This document shows positions 50,875 through 58,937 of a stretch of 64,000 nt of DNA, piece by piece (position 1 is the first letter of the stretch; each line of letters opens with the position of its first letter). A program made the position numbers and the translations under genes. The DNA is from Lachnospiraceae bacterium (GTDB lineage Bacteria > Bacillota > Clostridia > Lachnospirales > Lachnospiraceae): the NCBI GenBank assembly GCA_017427685.1, contig JAFRSH010000038.1:44595-108594 (forward strand), given 5' to 3'. Below the pieces are notes generated by a model. It was not told the origin of the DNA, did not search any database, and saw only the letters and a list, made by a program, of their open reading frames with translations.

Positions 50875-52465
50875 AGGGAATAACAACGAAGAGAAGATAT
50901 GGAATTACCTGACGGGCAAGGGACTGACCAAGAAAGGAACAGCAGGCCTTATGGGAAACCTCTACGCAGAGAGCGGTCTGAGACCGAACAACCTGCAGCA
51001 GACTTACGAGAAGTCCCTGGGTTTTACTGATGAAAGCTATACAGCGGCGGTTGACAACGGCACGTACACGAACTTTGTAAGAGACTCGGCCGGTTACGGG
51101 CTTGCACAATGGACCTATTGGAGCAGAAAGCAGAGTATGCTTAACTTCCACAAGGCGGCAAATAAGAGCATCGGAGACCTTGAGACTCAGCTTGACTTCA
51201 TGATGAAGGAGCTTGCCGGATACGGAACGCTGCTTAACCTGCTGAAGACCACGGACGACATACAGGCGGCGAGCGATGCGGTCCTCACCCAGTATGAGAA
51301 ACCTGCAGACCAGGGCGCAGCCGTCAAGAAAAAGAGAGCCGACTACGGCAGGGGATTCTATGACAAGTACGCAGGATCCGGAACATCTACGGGAAGCACC
51401 AAGCCAGGAGGAACATCACAGACAGGAGGTAAGATCGGTATGATCAAGACCAATTTGGAATTTGCGGAAGCGGCCAGAAAGGCAGCAACAGAGTTCAAGA
51501 CTCTTTATGTTATGGGGTGCTTCGGCGCTCCCATGAACGCATCCAACAAGCAGAGGTACTGCAACAACCACGAGTACAACAGGAAACCGGAGAGACAGGC
51601 GATGATCAAAGCTGCATCAGCTGAGACCTTCGGCTTCGACTGCGTTTGTCTCGTGAAAGGCCTTCTGTGGGGATGGACAGGCGATGCATCTAAGACCTAC
51701 GGCGGGGCTTCCTGTGCGGTAAACGGAGTTCCGGACGTGAACGCAGACGGGATGATAACCAAGTGCAAGGAGGTCAGCACGGACTTCTCAAAGATCGAGG
51801 TCGGCGAGTATCTCTGGATGAGCGGCCACGCAGGAATCTATATCGGCGGCGGCCTTGCCGCAGAGTGTACTCCGAGATGGGGTAACAAGGTACAGATCAC
51901 AGCTGTTCACAACATCGGCACAAAGGCGGGTTACAACGGCAGGAAATGGACCAAGCACGGAAAACTGCCGTACATTACCTATGTTTCAGGCGGAACGGTG
52001 ACAGAGCCTCCTCAGGGGAAGAAAACCATAGAGGAACTCGCCCAGGAAGTCATTGACGGAAAATGGAGCGTAGGGGCCGCAAGAAAGCAGGCGATCACGG
52101 CGGCCGGATATGATTATGCGACAGTTCAGGGAAAGGTAAACGAGATCCTCAACGGACCGGCGGTTAAGCCACAGAACGAAAAGCAGGATCAGCAGCAGGC
52201 TACCAAGAAAGATGTCAAGGCAACGGAGCCGGCGCATAAGAAAGATGCGAGACTGGCCGGAACCTACAGGACAACGACGGATCTCTATATGCGTAACGGA
52301 GCGGGCACGAACAAGAAGGCGATGGTCGTTATCCCAAAGGGAACAGAAGTAAAGTGCTACGGATATTACAATATCGCCGATGGCGCTAAGTGGCTGTATA
52401 TTCAGGTGGCCATAGACGGAGTTCTCTACACGGGCTTCAGCCACAGCGGATATCTGAAAAAGTAG
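50864..52465 (+). CDS. Multidomain endolysin
   Basis: A 533-residue lysin. Domain 1 (about 5-165) is a phage tail-lysozyme type glycosidase with the likely catalytic Glu36 in LYAESGLRPNN. Domain 2 (about 195-385) is an NlpC/P60-like amidase with the Cys in FDCVCLVKG and His in SGHAGIYIGGG. A CW_7 wall-binding repeat (about 395-433: TIEELAQEVIDGKWSVGAAR) and a C-terminal SH3 domain (about 465-533) follow. Two catalytic domains of different bond specificity are present in one protein. Confidence 0.88.
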   Translation: MALKGNNNEEKIWNYLTGKGLTKKGTAGLMGNLYAESGLRPNNLQQTYEKSLGFTDESYTAAVDNGTYTNFVRDSAGYGLAQWTYWSRKQSMLNFHKAANKSIGDLETQLDFMMKELAGYGTLLNLLKTTDDIQAASDAVLTQYEKPADQGAAVKKKRADYGRGFYDKYAGSGTSTGSTKPGGTSQTGGKIGMIKTNLEFAEAARKAATEFKTLYVMGCFGAPMNASNKQRYCNNHEYNRKPERQAMIKAASAETFGFDCVCLVKGLLWGWTGDASKTYGGASCAVNGVPDVNADGMITKCKEVSTDFSKIEVGEYLWMSGHAGIYIGGGLAAECTPRWGNKVQITAVHNIGTKAGYNGRKWTKHGKLPYITYVSGGTVTEPPQGKKTIEELAQEVIDGKWSVGAARKQAITAAGYDYATVQGKVNEILNGPAVKPQNEKQDQQQATKKDVKATEPAHKKDARLAGTYRTTTDLYMRNGAGTNKKAMVVIPKGTEVKCYGYYNIADGAKWLYIQVAIDGVLYTGFSHSGYLKK

Positions 52466-52474
52466 GGGAAATGC

Positions 52475-52648
52475 ATGAAGAATTACATTGGCGTTAAGAT
52501 CGTGAAGGCGGAACCGGAAGAAAGAGACGGGAAGCCTGGGTACCGGGTGAAATACCCGGACGGCTATGTTACATGGAGTCCCAAGGATGTATTCGAGAAA
52601 GAATACAGAGAAATGGAGTGCAAAGACTTTATCAACTCGGAAGAGTGA
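52475..52648 (+). CDS. Small conserved phage protein after the lysin
   Basis: A 57-residue protein, MKNYIGVKIVKAEPEERDGK at the start then YRVKYPDGYVTWSPKDVFE. Short proteins of this kind (K-IVKAEP...YPDGY-SWSP) are frequent behind lysis genes in Firmicutes phages; their role is unknown. The frame is complete, ATG 52475 to TGA 52648, and is the last gene of the late operon. Confidence 0.75.
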   Translation: MKNYIGVKIVKAEPEERDGKPGYRVKYPDGYVTWSPKDVFEKEYREMECKDFINSEE

Positions 52649-52681
52649 AGATCCGGCACTTATACCGGAAATGAAAATATT

Positions 52682-52719
52682 GCCCTCGGCTGAACAATGG
52701 CCGGGGGCCTTTTTTTTTT
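52682..52719 (+). terminator. Late operon terminator
   Basis: A 9-bp stem GCCCTCGGC/GCCGGGGGC, 9-base loop, and ten Ts. The strongest terminator in the window; it ends the structural and lysis transcript. Confidence 0.92.
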
Positions 52720-52919
52720 GCCCTGAAATGCGGAGCAAGTCAGAGGTAAAAATCAATATACAAAATAACCAAAAATTGACACGGAAAATTGACAAAAAGT
52801 TCCTGAGACACGATAGAAGATTTTAGTACCTATACTATGCCTAAAGAGTAAAGCCCGGTATTGAGCCTGCATGAAGCGTATAGACATATATGTTTTCAGA
52901 GGATGGCTTGGGATAGGAC

Positions 52920-52952
52920 TTATTCACAATATCCACATCGCCCTGTGGATAA
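52920..52952. promoter_or_regulatory. Cluster of DnaA-box-like sites
   Basis: TTATTCACA (52920-52928) and, on the other strand, TTATCCACA (52944-52952) both match the DnaA consensus TTATNCACA. ATATCCACA (52929-52937) between them has one mismatch. The latter two form a 7-bp inverted repeat. Confidence 0.65.
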
Positions 52953-52982
52953 ACTCGCATACGAGAACAAAAAGACACAGTC

Positions 52983-53002
52983 GGTCATTTGTCCAAATGA
53001 CC
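52983..53002. repeat. 20-bp palindrome
   Basis: GGTCATTTG and CAAATGACC are perfect 9-bp arms around TC. The same ATTTG core is present in the nearby 11-bp repeats, suggesting one binding protein. Confidence 0.7.
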
Positions 53003-53051
53003 ATATATGTTTATATCTCTATATCTATCTCTATCTCTAATTATGGTGGAG

Positions 53052-53096
53052 ATATGTCTGCCAAATGTCTGCCAAATGTCCGGACAAATGTCCGCA
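53052..53096. repeat. Four 11-bp tandem repeats (iteron-like)
   Basis: Units ATATGTCTGCC (53052), AAATGTCTGCC (53063), AAATGTCCGGA (53074) and AAATGTCCGCA (53086, after one extra base). The 11-bp spacing keeps all units on one face of the helix. The third unit forms the palindrome TGTCCGGACA with the bases that follow. Confidence 0.75.
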
Positions 53097-53305
53097 ACAA
53101 AAACGGCCAAACTCCCTATTTTACAAGACATGAAGAAAAATGGGCTTCGGAAATGAGCCTGAATCGAGCCTTAATTACACCAGGGCATACACCAACTTTG
53201 AGCCAACTTTGACCCAGTTTTGACCCTGATTATGATCCGGTTAGGTGGATAGCTCGGAGATGAGAGAAAAATACGATAAAAACTCAAAAAATAGAAGTAA
53301 AACTA

Positions 53306-53334
53306 TTGACAAACTCGCATTTACGAGTTATAAT
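53306..53334 (+). promoter_or_regulatory. Right-arm promoter with operator in spacer
   Basis: TTGACA (53306-53311), 17-bp spacer AACTCGCATTTACGAGT, TATAAT (53329-53334). A near-consensus promoter whose spacer is a palindrome (ACTCG...CGAGT) of the same family as PR. It continues with ATATACATAATCAAAC, which is shared with the 60 kb promoter. It drives the membrane peptide gene at 53395. Confidence 0.88.
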
Positions 53335-53394
53335 ATATACATAATCAAACAAAACAAATGCTTGATTAAATACGAAAGAAAGGAGGCCTGCCAT

Positions 53395-53553
53395 ATGGGT
53401 AGGAAGAAGCGGAACAAGAGCAACAAGAAAGAACTGCTCGAACAGAAGAAAATCCGGTTCCAGATTTACGAGAGCGTCGCAACTATCGTAGCCACCATAG
53501 TAACCATTGTATTAGCAATCGTTACGGCGGTGCTTAACTGGATCGGCAACTAA
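53395..53553 (+). CDS. Small basic single-span membrane peptide
   Basis: A 52-residue protein: residues 1-20 are Lys/Arg-rich (MGRKKRNKSNKKELLEQKK) and about 25-50 is one hydrophobic segment of Val/Ile/Ala/Thr. AAAGGAGG precedes the ATG. It is the first gene behind a consensus promoter with an operator, so it is off while repressor binds. It could act on the membrane as a toxin-like, exclusion or lysis-timing peptide; none is proven. Confidence 0.7.
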   Translation: MGRKKRNKSNKKELLEQKKIRFQIYESVATIVATIVTIVLAIVTAVLNWIGN

Positions 53554-53567
53554 CTGAACGGCAGTTC

Positions 53568-53607
53568 CTTAACGGTGAGGGCGGAAAGCCCGCCCTCATT
53601 CGTTAAG
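53568..53607 (+). other. Long composite hairpin
   Basis: Outer stem CTTAACG/CGTTAAG and inner stem GAGGGCGG/CCGCCCTC around a 5-base loop. There is no T-run, so it is more likely an RNA-processing or stability element, or a protein site, than a terminator. Confidence 0.6.
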
Positions 53608-53634
53608 TCTATCACATAAGGAGGTTAAAGGCAA

Positions 53635-53787
53635 ATGAAAAAAATAAGAAGATTTTTGACAGCGCTGCTCTTCATCAATTTTTTTGTGGGAATGGCCAAC
53701 GGAATGAAAGCCGGAAACCTGCTTGCAGTCGTAATAAACGGAATCGTTGTACTGGCAATAATCAGTGCAGAAAAGGAAGAGAGGTAG
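53635..53787 (+). CDS. Small membrane protein
   Basis: A 50-residue protein beginning MKKIRRFLTALLFINFFVG with two hydrophobic stretches (about 7-20, 28-44) and a charged end. AAGGAGG lies upstream. Too short for family assignment. Confidence 0.6.
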   Translation: MKKIRRFLTALLFINFFVGMANGMKAGNLLAVVINGIVVLAIISAEKEER

Positions 53788-53792
53788 GCAGG

Positions 53793-53960
53793 ATGGCAAA
53801 GGTTATCGAAGCGGAGTGGATTTCTCACAGAGAAGCATACAGGCTGTACGATCCGGCAAGACCGCAGCAGACAATAGCATATGAGGACAGCGAGCAGGAA
53901 GAAGAGCTGCACGCAAGAGAGAACGGATACAGCGGAGTGAAGTTTATCAGCAGGAGGTAG
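53793..53960 (+). CDS. Small hypothetical protein
   Basis: A 55-residue acidic protein starting MAKVIEAEWISHREAYRLYD, 5 bases after the previous gene with GGCAGG as ribosome site. No family recognised. Confidence 0.55.
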   Translation: MAKVIEAEWISHREAYRLYDPARPQQTIAYEDSEQEEELHARENGYSGVKFISRR

Positions 53961-53964
53961 AGAC

Positions 53965-54129
53965 GTGGCAAGAATGAGAGTAGGAACGGAAGTGAAGATC
54001 CAGGACATCGGCCCGCTTGCAACAGTAGTCCAGACAGGAAGGCACATGGTAAAGATAGACCTGCAGGGTGAGCAGATGTGGATTGAAAAGGAACTCTTGG
54101 AAGTTCCGGGGTTCGGTGATGATGAATGA
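53965..54129 (+). CDS. Small SH3/KOW-like protein, GTG start
   Basis: A 54-residue protein read from GTG 53965 behind GGAGG. Its strands (MRVGTEVKIQDIGPLATVVQ, HMVKIDLQGEQMWIEKELL) suggest a small beta-barrel as in KOW or SH3 modules. It overlaps the next gene by ATGA. Confidence 0.6.
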   Translation: MARMRVGTEVKIQDIGPLATVVQTGRHMVKIDLQGEQMWIEKELLEVPGFGDDE

Positions 54130-54767
54130 TTAAGAAGTCGGACATTGTAAGAGAGGCGGTTCAAAAGCAGGACTGGAAGAAAGCGTTGCAGATAGCGAAA
54201 GATTTTCACATCGGAGTGACGCAGGAAGAAAGAGACAAGATGGCACGAGCCTATGAGTGTATCGTACATCCGGATTTCTACCGGCAGATCGGAACGGACA
54301 TTCCGGAGGCGATAGAACAAGGCAAAACAATAGTAAAAGAATATGCGGAAAGCAGGAGGAAAAATATCATGATGAAATGGGACGTTAAGCATGACAGAGC
54401 AAAGAGAGTTATCGATCACTTTTTGGACAATGCAGGTTACTGGCAGGAGGTTGAAAGTCTGACCGATGGTCTGACCGAGGAAGAGAAAGGACTTGTGAAC
54501 GAGGAAGTAAACCTAATGATCGAGTCCATCCGCAAACGTTACAAGCTGCAGGAAAGATTACCGGAGCAGACGGCAGAAACCAAGCAGGAGACAGAAGTGC
54601 AGCCGGAGACACCTGTAGAGGAAGCCAAGGAAGAGACAACAGAAGAGAGACCTGCAGAGCCGGAAAAGGAAGAGAAGCCGAAGAGAGGGCGCAGACCCGC
54701 AGGTGAGAAAAAAGAGACAGCAAGAAAGCCGAGGGCTAAGAAAACAGGAAAGGAGGAAACCGTATGA
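54126..54767 (+). CDS. Hypothetical protein with lysine-rich tail
   Basis: A 213-residue protein. About 1-75 is a helical domain (DIVREAVQKQDWKKALQIAK), and from about 140 a Glu/Lys/Pro repeat tail ends in KPKRGRRPAGEKKE, an AT-hook-like GRRP with basic flanks. DNA binding by the tail is plausible. ATGA overlaps on both sides. Confidence 0.65.
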   Translation: MIKKSDIVREAVQKQDWKKALQIAKDFHIGVTQEERDKMARAYECIVHPDFYRQIGTDIPEAIEQGKTIVKEYAESRRKNIMMKWDVKHDRAKRVIDHFLDNAGYWQEVESLTDGLTEEEKGLVNEEVNLMIESIRKRYKLQERLPEQTAETKQETEVQPETPVEEAKEETTEERPAEPEKEEKPKRGRRPAGEKKETARKPRAKKTGKEETV

Positions 54768-55021
54768 TCGGAGAAGGGCAGGAAAAGATAAAGAGCTTCT
54801 TTTCGGAGGTCATTCCGGAAGTGGAAAAGATCAGGGAGATAGCCGAGAAGTTCGATATCAAGCAGGGGTTGAGAATATACATTGGAGACAACGACTATTT
54901 CTCAATCGAGGGAAGCGGTCTTGAGGGATGGAGCGTCACCAATTTTGGGAAAGAGACCACCCTGAAGTATGAGCACACGGAAGTATTAAAAACAAACGGC
55001 GGAGATGCCGGGGAAAACTAA
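54764..55021 (+). CDS. Small hypothetical protein
   Basis: An 85-residue protein with a helical start and a beta-rich end (GLRIYIGDNDYFSIEG). It overlaps the upstream gene by ATGA. No family recognised. Confidence 0.6.
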   Translation: MIGEGQEKIKSFFSEVIPEVEKIREIAEKFDIKQGLRIYIGDNDYFSIEGSGLEGWSVTNFGKETTLKYEHTEVLKTNGGDAGEN

Positions 55022-55044
55022 TTCAAGAAAGAGAGGAAAAAGAC

Positions 55045-55924
55045 ATGAGAGAAGAAATAATCAACGAGGTTGTAACAAGGACGGCGGAAATCGCAGGCGA
55101 AGGGTACGAGGTAACACAGACAAAGGTTGAGAAAAACAACGGAGTCACCAGACGGGGAATCGTTATTTGCAGGGTAGGGGGGGGTGTTTAATCCTACGGT
55201 TTACGTTGACGATTACCTGCAGGAGATCGAGGACGGAACCAGGACAGTGGACGAGGTTGCGAATATCGTTTTGGATATCTGCAGAGAGCACGAAGAGCCG
55301 GAGATCGAAACAAAGAGAGAGGAACTCGGAGAGAAGGAGTATATCCTGGGCCATGTGGTATTCCAGATCGTGAACGCAAAGAGCAATGAGGAGAAGTTAA
55401 AGAGCATTCCGTACAAGAAGTTTGAGGACCTTGCCCTGATATACAGGGTAAGGCTCAGTACGAAAGACGGAAGCTGCGCAAGCTATATCCTGAACAGCGG
55501 AGTTATGCAGAACGCAGGAATCACCGAGGAGGAACTTGAAGAGGCTGCCACAAGGAACACAGAGGCGGACGATTACGAGATTATGACATTGGGAGGAATC
55601 GTGAGCAGCATAACCGGAATGGAACAGCCGGAAGAAAGCGAGACGATGCTTGTCCTCACGAACAAGTCGAGGATGTACGGCGCAACGGCCATTATGCTTG
55701 CGGATTGCCTCAGACATGTTGAAAAGAGATTGGGAGGAGACTTCTACATCCTGCCGTCAAGCATCCATGAAGTGATTGCGGTACCGGTTTCACTCGGAGA
55801 GACGGAACAGCTCAAGGAAATGGTAAGAGAAGTGAACAATACGCAGGTTGCTCCTCAGGAAGTCTTAGGGTACGAGATTTACAGATACTACGGAGAAACA
55901 GGAGAGGTCAGGGTAGCGGCTTAG
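55045..55924 (+). pseudogene. DUF5688-family gene split by a frameshift in a G8 tract
   Basis: The first frame (55045-55191, 48 residues) and the second (55184-55924, 246 residues from a GTG) are consecutive pieces of one DUF5688 protein: ...VEKNNGVTRRGIVICR joins FNPTVYVDDYLQEIEDG. They meet in eight Gs at 55177-55184. Seven Gs would restore one frame reading CRVGGVFNPTVY. The C-terminal part has the family block YILPSSIHEVIAVPVSLGE. DUF5688 proteins are common on Lachnospiraceae mobile elements and have no known function. The split may be a true mutation, phase variation, or a sequencing error. Confidence 0.75.
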
Positions 55925-55954
55925 GCCGTTACCCCTTTGCGGAAGGAGGACACG

Positions 55955-56230
55955 ATGGGAAGGCTGAAATTTGAAGAGGAACACTGGACCAAAGTTGAAG
56001 TTAAGGGAAGAGAGTGCCTGTTCAACGATATGAGGATCGACAGGTCAAGCATACCGGAGGGAAAGTTTATGTACGAAGTGGCTGACGAGGACAGCGACGG
56101 TAATCCCTGCAGGATGAGGCCGGGGATCCTGGTAAACTTTTTCGGAACCATCGTGTCCGACGAGCCGTTCGTACCGGACGAGGGAGATACAATCTACCTT
56201 GGAAGCGAAGACTGGAAGTATATGGAATAG
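55955..56230 (+). CDS. LPD28-domain protein
   Basis: A 91-residue protein resembling the large polyvalent protein-associated domain 28: VKGRECLFNDMRIDRSSIPE near 14, FMYEVADEDSDGNPCRMRP and ILVNFFGTIVSDEPF. AAGGAGG precedes ATG 55955. This domain is usually found on conjugative elements and phages; its role is unknown. Confidence 0.75.
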   Translation: MGRLKFEEEHWTKVEVKGRECLFNDMRIDRSSIPEGKFMYEVADEDSDGNPCRMRPGILVNFFGTIVSDEPFVPDEGDTIYLGSEDWKYME

Positions 56231-56257
56231 AACACTGGATAAACGAAGGAGGGTGTC

Positions 56258-57142
56258 ATGAGTTACAACTGGTTGGGAATGAGGAAACTGACAGAGGAAG
56301 AGGTAAAAGAAAAGTTTGACAAAGGAGAGCTTGCGGGATGTTTCAGACTTTACGGAGACGGAACGGAAGCGGAGATATCCGTTGAGGAAGACTGGGACAA
56401 GATCGAGGAACACCTGAAAGCAGGAGGGGAGATAGGCGAAGAGCTTGCGAGAAAAGAGATTATTCTTCCGGACGGAAAGAAAATTGTTGCTCCTGCAGTA
56501 GTGGACGTATCAGGGATTGGAAGTTTTGATGAACTGGAATACTCATTGTGGGGAACGATCCAGGAGTATATGGAAATGTTCGGAATCACGATGGAAGACG
56601 ATGATCCGGACTGGGCTACGGTCAAAGCGGTACAGGATAGACTCCTGACGATCCTTATGGATGCGGGAGTGAATTTCAAATTCTTTACGGATGAAAAACA
56701 GACAGAGATTGAAGATACTTTGAAAGCGACTGACGGCAAGTTGCAGCTAAAGGTGTCAATCAGCGTGAGCGTAACGGATGTGGACATAGACGATATCATG
56801 TGTGTGGCACTGGAGGGCGGAATCACATATTGGGCGGACGAAGCAGAGGTTACGGGAGAGTACCTTGGGGAGTATGGCCACGAACAGATCGCAAGAGGAG
56901 GAACCCTAAACATTCATACAATGGAGCCGTTCGACGATGACGAGACCGAGTATTATATCCTCGACAAAGAAAAACTGCTCAAAGGGTTAAACAGGTATTT
57001 GGAGGATCCGGAAAAGCCGTATGACATACTGGTACCGGCACATAACACAAAGGGTTACGAGATAGACACCTGCCAGGTTGACGGAGTGGTTGCCGACATG
57101 ATCATCCAGTATGCGCTGTTCGGGGAGATCGTGTACGCATAG
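56258..57142 (+). CDS. Hypothetical protein
   Basis: A 294-residue acidic protein starting MSYNWLGMRKLTEEEVKEKF with GGAGGG upstream. The first 60 residues look like a small substrate-like domain (FRLYGDGTEAEI). No recognised motif. Confidence 0.65.
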   Translation: MSYNWLGMRKLTEEEVKEKFDKGELAGCFRLYGDGTEAEISVEEDWDKIEEHLKAGGEIGEELARKEIILPDGKKIVAPAVVDVSGIGSFDELEYSLWGTIQEYMEMFGITMEDDDPDWATVKAVQDRLLTILMDAGVNFKFFTDEKQTEIEDTLKATDGKLQLKVSISVSVTDVDIDDIMCVALEGGITYWADEAEVTGEYLGEYGHEQIARGGTLNIHTMEPFDDDETEYYILDKEKLLKGLNRYLEDPEKPYDILVPAHNTKGYEIDTCQVDGVVADMIIQYALFGEIVYA

Positions 57143-57157
57143 AAGGAGCTGTTGTAA

Positions 57158-57445
57158 TTGAAGAGCATAGTAACGGAATACACAGAAATATGTATTTTCT
57201 GCGGAAGAAAAGCAGAGGGCGAGCATCACCTGATATTCGGAACCGCCGGAAGGGAGCTTGCAGAGAAGGACGGCCTGAAGGTTCCAATCTGCAATGACTG
57301 TCACAATATAGGTGAAGTCAAGTGCAGGATCCACGATAACCCGATGGCGGAAAAACTGTCAAAGATGCTCGGGCAGGCAATATACGAGGCGAAGATAGGA
57401 ACAAGAGAAGAGTTCCGGATGCGCTACGGAAAGAGCTATTTATAG
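57158..57445 (+). CDS. Small HNH-like zinc protein
   Basis: A 95-residue protein from a TTG start. CIFC (about 12-15), EGEHHLIFG (about 20-28) and ICNDCHN (about 45-51) make an HNH-type zinc/His core like that of small phage nucleases. Located between hypothetical genes; nuclease activity is inferred. Confidence 0.65.
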   Translation: MKSIVTEYTEICIFCGRKAEGEHHLIFGTAGRELAEKDGLKVPICNDCHNIGEVKCRIHDNPMAEKLSKMLGQAIYEAKIGTREEFRMRYGKSYL

Positions 57446-57477
57446 GTTTACAGCACAATAGAGGAGGTTGAATAGCA

Positions 57478-57795
57478 GTGAATAACACATTAACGTCGCT
57501 TAACAACTACCTGTTCGAGCAGATCGAGAGGCTTAATGATGATAGCCTCGACGAAGAGCAGCTCGAAAAGGAAATAAAAAGAAGTGAGACTATCCAGAGG
57601 ATAGCGGGAACCATCATTCAGAACGGAGAGCTTGCACTTAAAGTCAAGAAGCACATGGATGAGTACGGAGAGGGCGAGAGGATAGAGCTTCCGATGATAG
57701 GAAAGACAAACAAGGGACTGGAGGAAGAAAACGAGAAGCTCAGGGAAACAGAGAGGAACCTGAGAAAAAGAATAAAGAAAGCGGAGGCATGGTAA
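57478..57795 (+). CDS. Coiled-coil hypothetical protein
   Basis: A 105-residue, charged, mostly helical protein from a GTG behind GAGGAGG. The last 30 residues (LEEENEKLRETERNLRKRI) form a coiled coil. It lies 4 bases before the HNH endonuclease gene. Confidence 0.65.
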   Translation: MNNTLTSLNNYLFEQIERLNDDSLDEEQLEKEIKRSETIQRIAGTIIQNGELALKVKKHMDEYGEGERIELPMIGKTNKGLEEENEKLRETERNLRKRIKKAEAW

Positions 57796-57799
57796 GAGA

Positions 57800-58594
57800 A
57801 TGAAGAAAGCGTGGCCGCAGGGGCTTGAGGCATTTGTCCGGGAGCAATACAGAGAGCACACAGTAAGGCAGCTCGTTCCGATCGTAAAGGAAAGGTTCGG
57901 GCTTGATATGACGGTAAGCGGCCTAAAGTCCTATATCAGCAACAGGAAGATCACGGGCGGAAGAAAGGGAAAGAAAATGCCGGAGAAGCGGATCACGACT
58001 CCGGAGATTGACGATTTCATCAGCAAGAACTATAAGGGCACCGGATATCAGGCGATGGCCGACATGGTAAATGAGAAATTTGGAACGGCTTATACAGCAA
58101 GCCAGATCAACGGATATTATGCAAGGAACAAGCTGAACAGCGGGTTGACAGGCAGGTTTGAAAAAGGTCATATACCGAGCAACAAAGGAAAGCACATAGA
58201 GACAAAGGGAAGAATGGCAGAAACCCAGTTCAAGAAGGGAAACATACCGAAGAACCACCGTCCGGTCGGAAGCACAAGAGTTGTCAAGTCAGGAAAGACA
58301 GGGATCCCTTACATTATGGAAAAGGTGGCCGAGCCGAACAAGTGGAGGATGAAGCACGTAGTAGAGTGGGAGAAGCACAACGGTCCGGTACCGAAGGGAA
58401 TGATAGTGGTATTCGGAGACGGAAACCCGATGAACACGGACGTTTCAAATCTCGTGCTCATCAGCAAGGGACAAAACGCAGTCATGAACCGGTGGAATGT
58501 CAAGGGGTACGACAAAGAGACAACTGAGACGGCAGCAAATATTGCGAGATTAAAGATGCAGATCGCCAAGGCGAGGAAAGCGAGGAAAAAGTGA
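57800..58594 (+). CDS. HNH homing-type endonuclease
   Basis: A 264-residue protein. Two N-terminal HTH-like modules (about 10-60, 70-115) bind DNA, a NUMOD-like region follows (GHIPSNKGK, GNIPKNHRPVG), and the HNH core lies at about 190-225 (KHVVEWEKHNGPVPKGM, FGDGNPMNTDVSNLVLI). Such proteins are common free-standing phage endonucleases. It overlaps the next gene by 4 bases. Confidence 0.88.
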   Translation: MKKAWPQGLEAFVREQYREHTVRQLVPIVKERFGLDMTVSGLKSYISNRKITGGRKGKKMPEKRITTPEIDDFISKNYKGTGYQAMADMVNEKFGTAYTASQINGYYARNKLNSGLTGRFEKGHIPSNKGKHIETKGRMAETQFKKGNIPKNHRPVGSTRVVKSGKTGIPYIMEKVAEPNKWRMKHVVEWEKHNGPVPKGMIVVFGDGNPMNTDVSNLVLISKGQNAVMNRWNVKGYDKETTETAANIARLKMQIAKARKARKK

Positions 58595-58917
58595 AAATAA
58601 GAAGAGCAGTACAGGTTTATGATTTCAAGGACATCATCCTTGAGATTGAGCTTTCGGATGATGAGTTGGAAGAGGCGTTCAGAGAAAAGGAGCGCCAGTA
58701 CAGATTGGAAGATGCGAAGAATGCGGTTCGAGAGGCATACGAAGCGGAGCAGATTTCGGAGGAGATCTATAGGAAAATCGAGAACGACAGCCGGTTTTAC
58801 GAGACCGTTCGGGAATATTACGAAGATATGGAGAGCTGCAATATTCCGGAAAACGTTACATGGGAAGAAGCGTGGAAGAAAGCAATCGAGCATTTATGGT
58901 TATTTGAGAAGAAGTAA
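58591..58917 (+). CDS. Hypothetical helical protein
   Basis: A 108-residue acidic helical protein from GTG 58591 (overlap GTGA). Contains RLEDAKNAVREAYEAEQISE. No function recognised. Confidence 0.6.
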   Translation: MKIRRAVQVYDFKDIILEIELSDDELEEAFREKERQYRLEDAKNAVREAYEAEQISEEIYRKIENDSRFYETVREYYEDMESCNIPENVTWEEAWKKAIEHLWLFEKK

Positions 58918-58937
58918 GGGAAGGGAGGAAAATCAGT

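Larger units (their letters stand above)
52649..53394. other. Non-coding repeat-rich region, candidate replication origin
   Basis: A 746-bp gap without a convincing gene. In order it holds the late terminator, three DnaA-box-like sites, an operator-like ACTCGCATACGAGA (52953-52966), a 20-bp palindrome, an AT-rich TATCTC tandem tract (53011-53044), four 11-bp tandem repeats, a CAACTTTGA repeat pair near 53190-53215, and an operator-controlled promoter. The combination resembles a replication origin or a partition/regulatory site. Confidence 0.6.

Noticed and set aside
52780..52845. TTGACA near 52788 as a promoter
   Set aside because: No -10 hexamer lies at 16-19 bp; TATACT at about 52838 is too far away.
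53052..53096. Tandem repeats as a possible CRISPR array
   Set aside because: Units are 11 bp with no unique spacers between them; an iteron-type tandem repeat, not CRISPR.
52871..53212. A 113-codon open frame across the non-coding region
   Set aside because: Its product is made of translated simple repeats (Ile/Ser, Tyr runs), it has no ribosome site, and it covers the DnaA boxes and tandem repeats.
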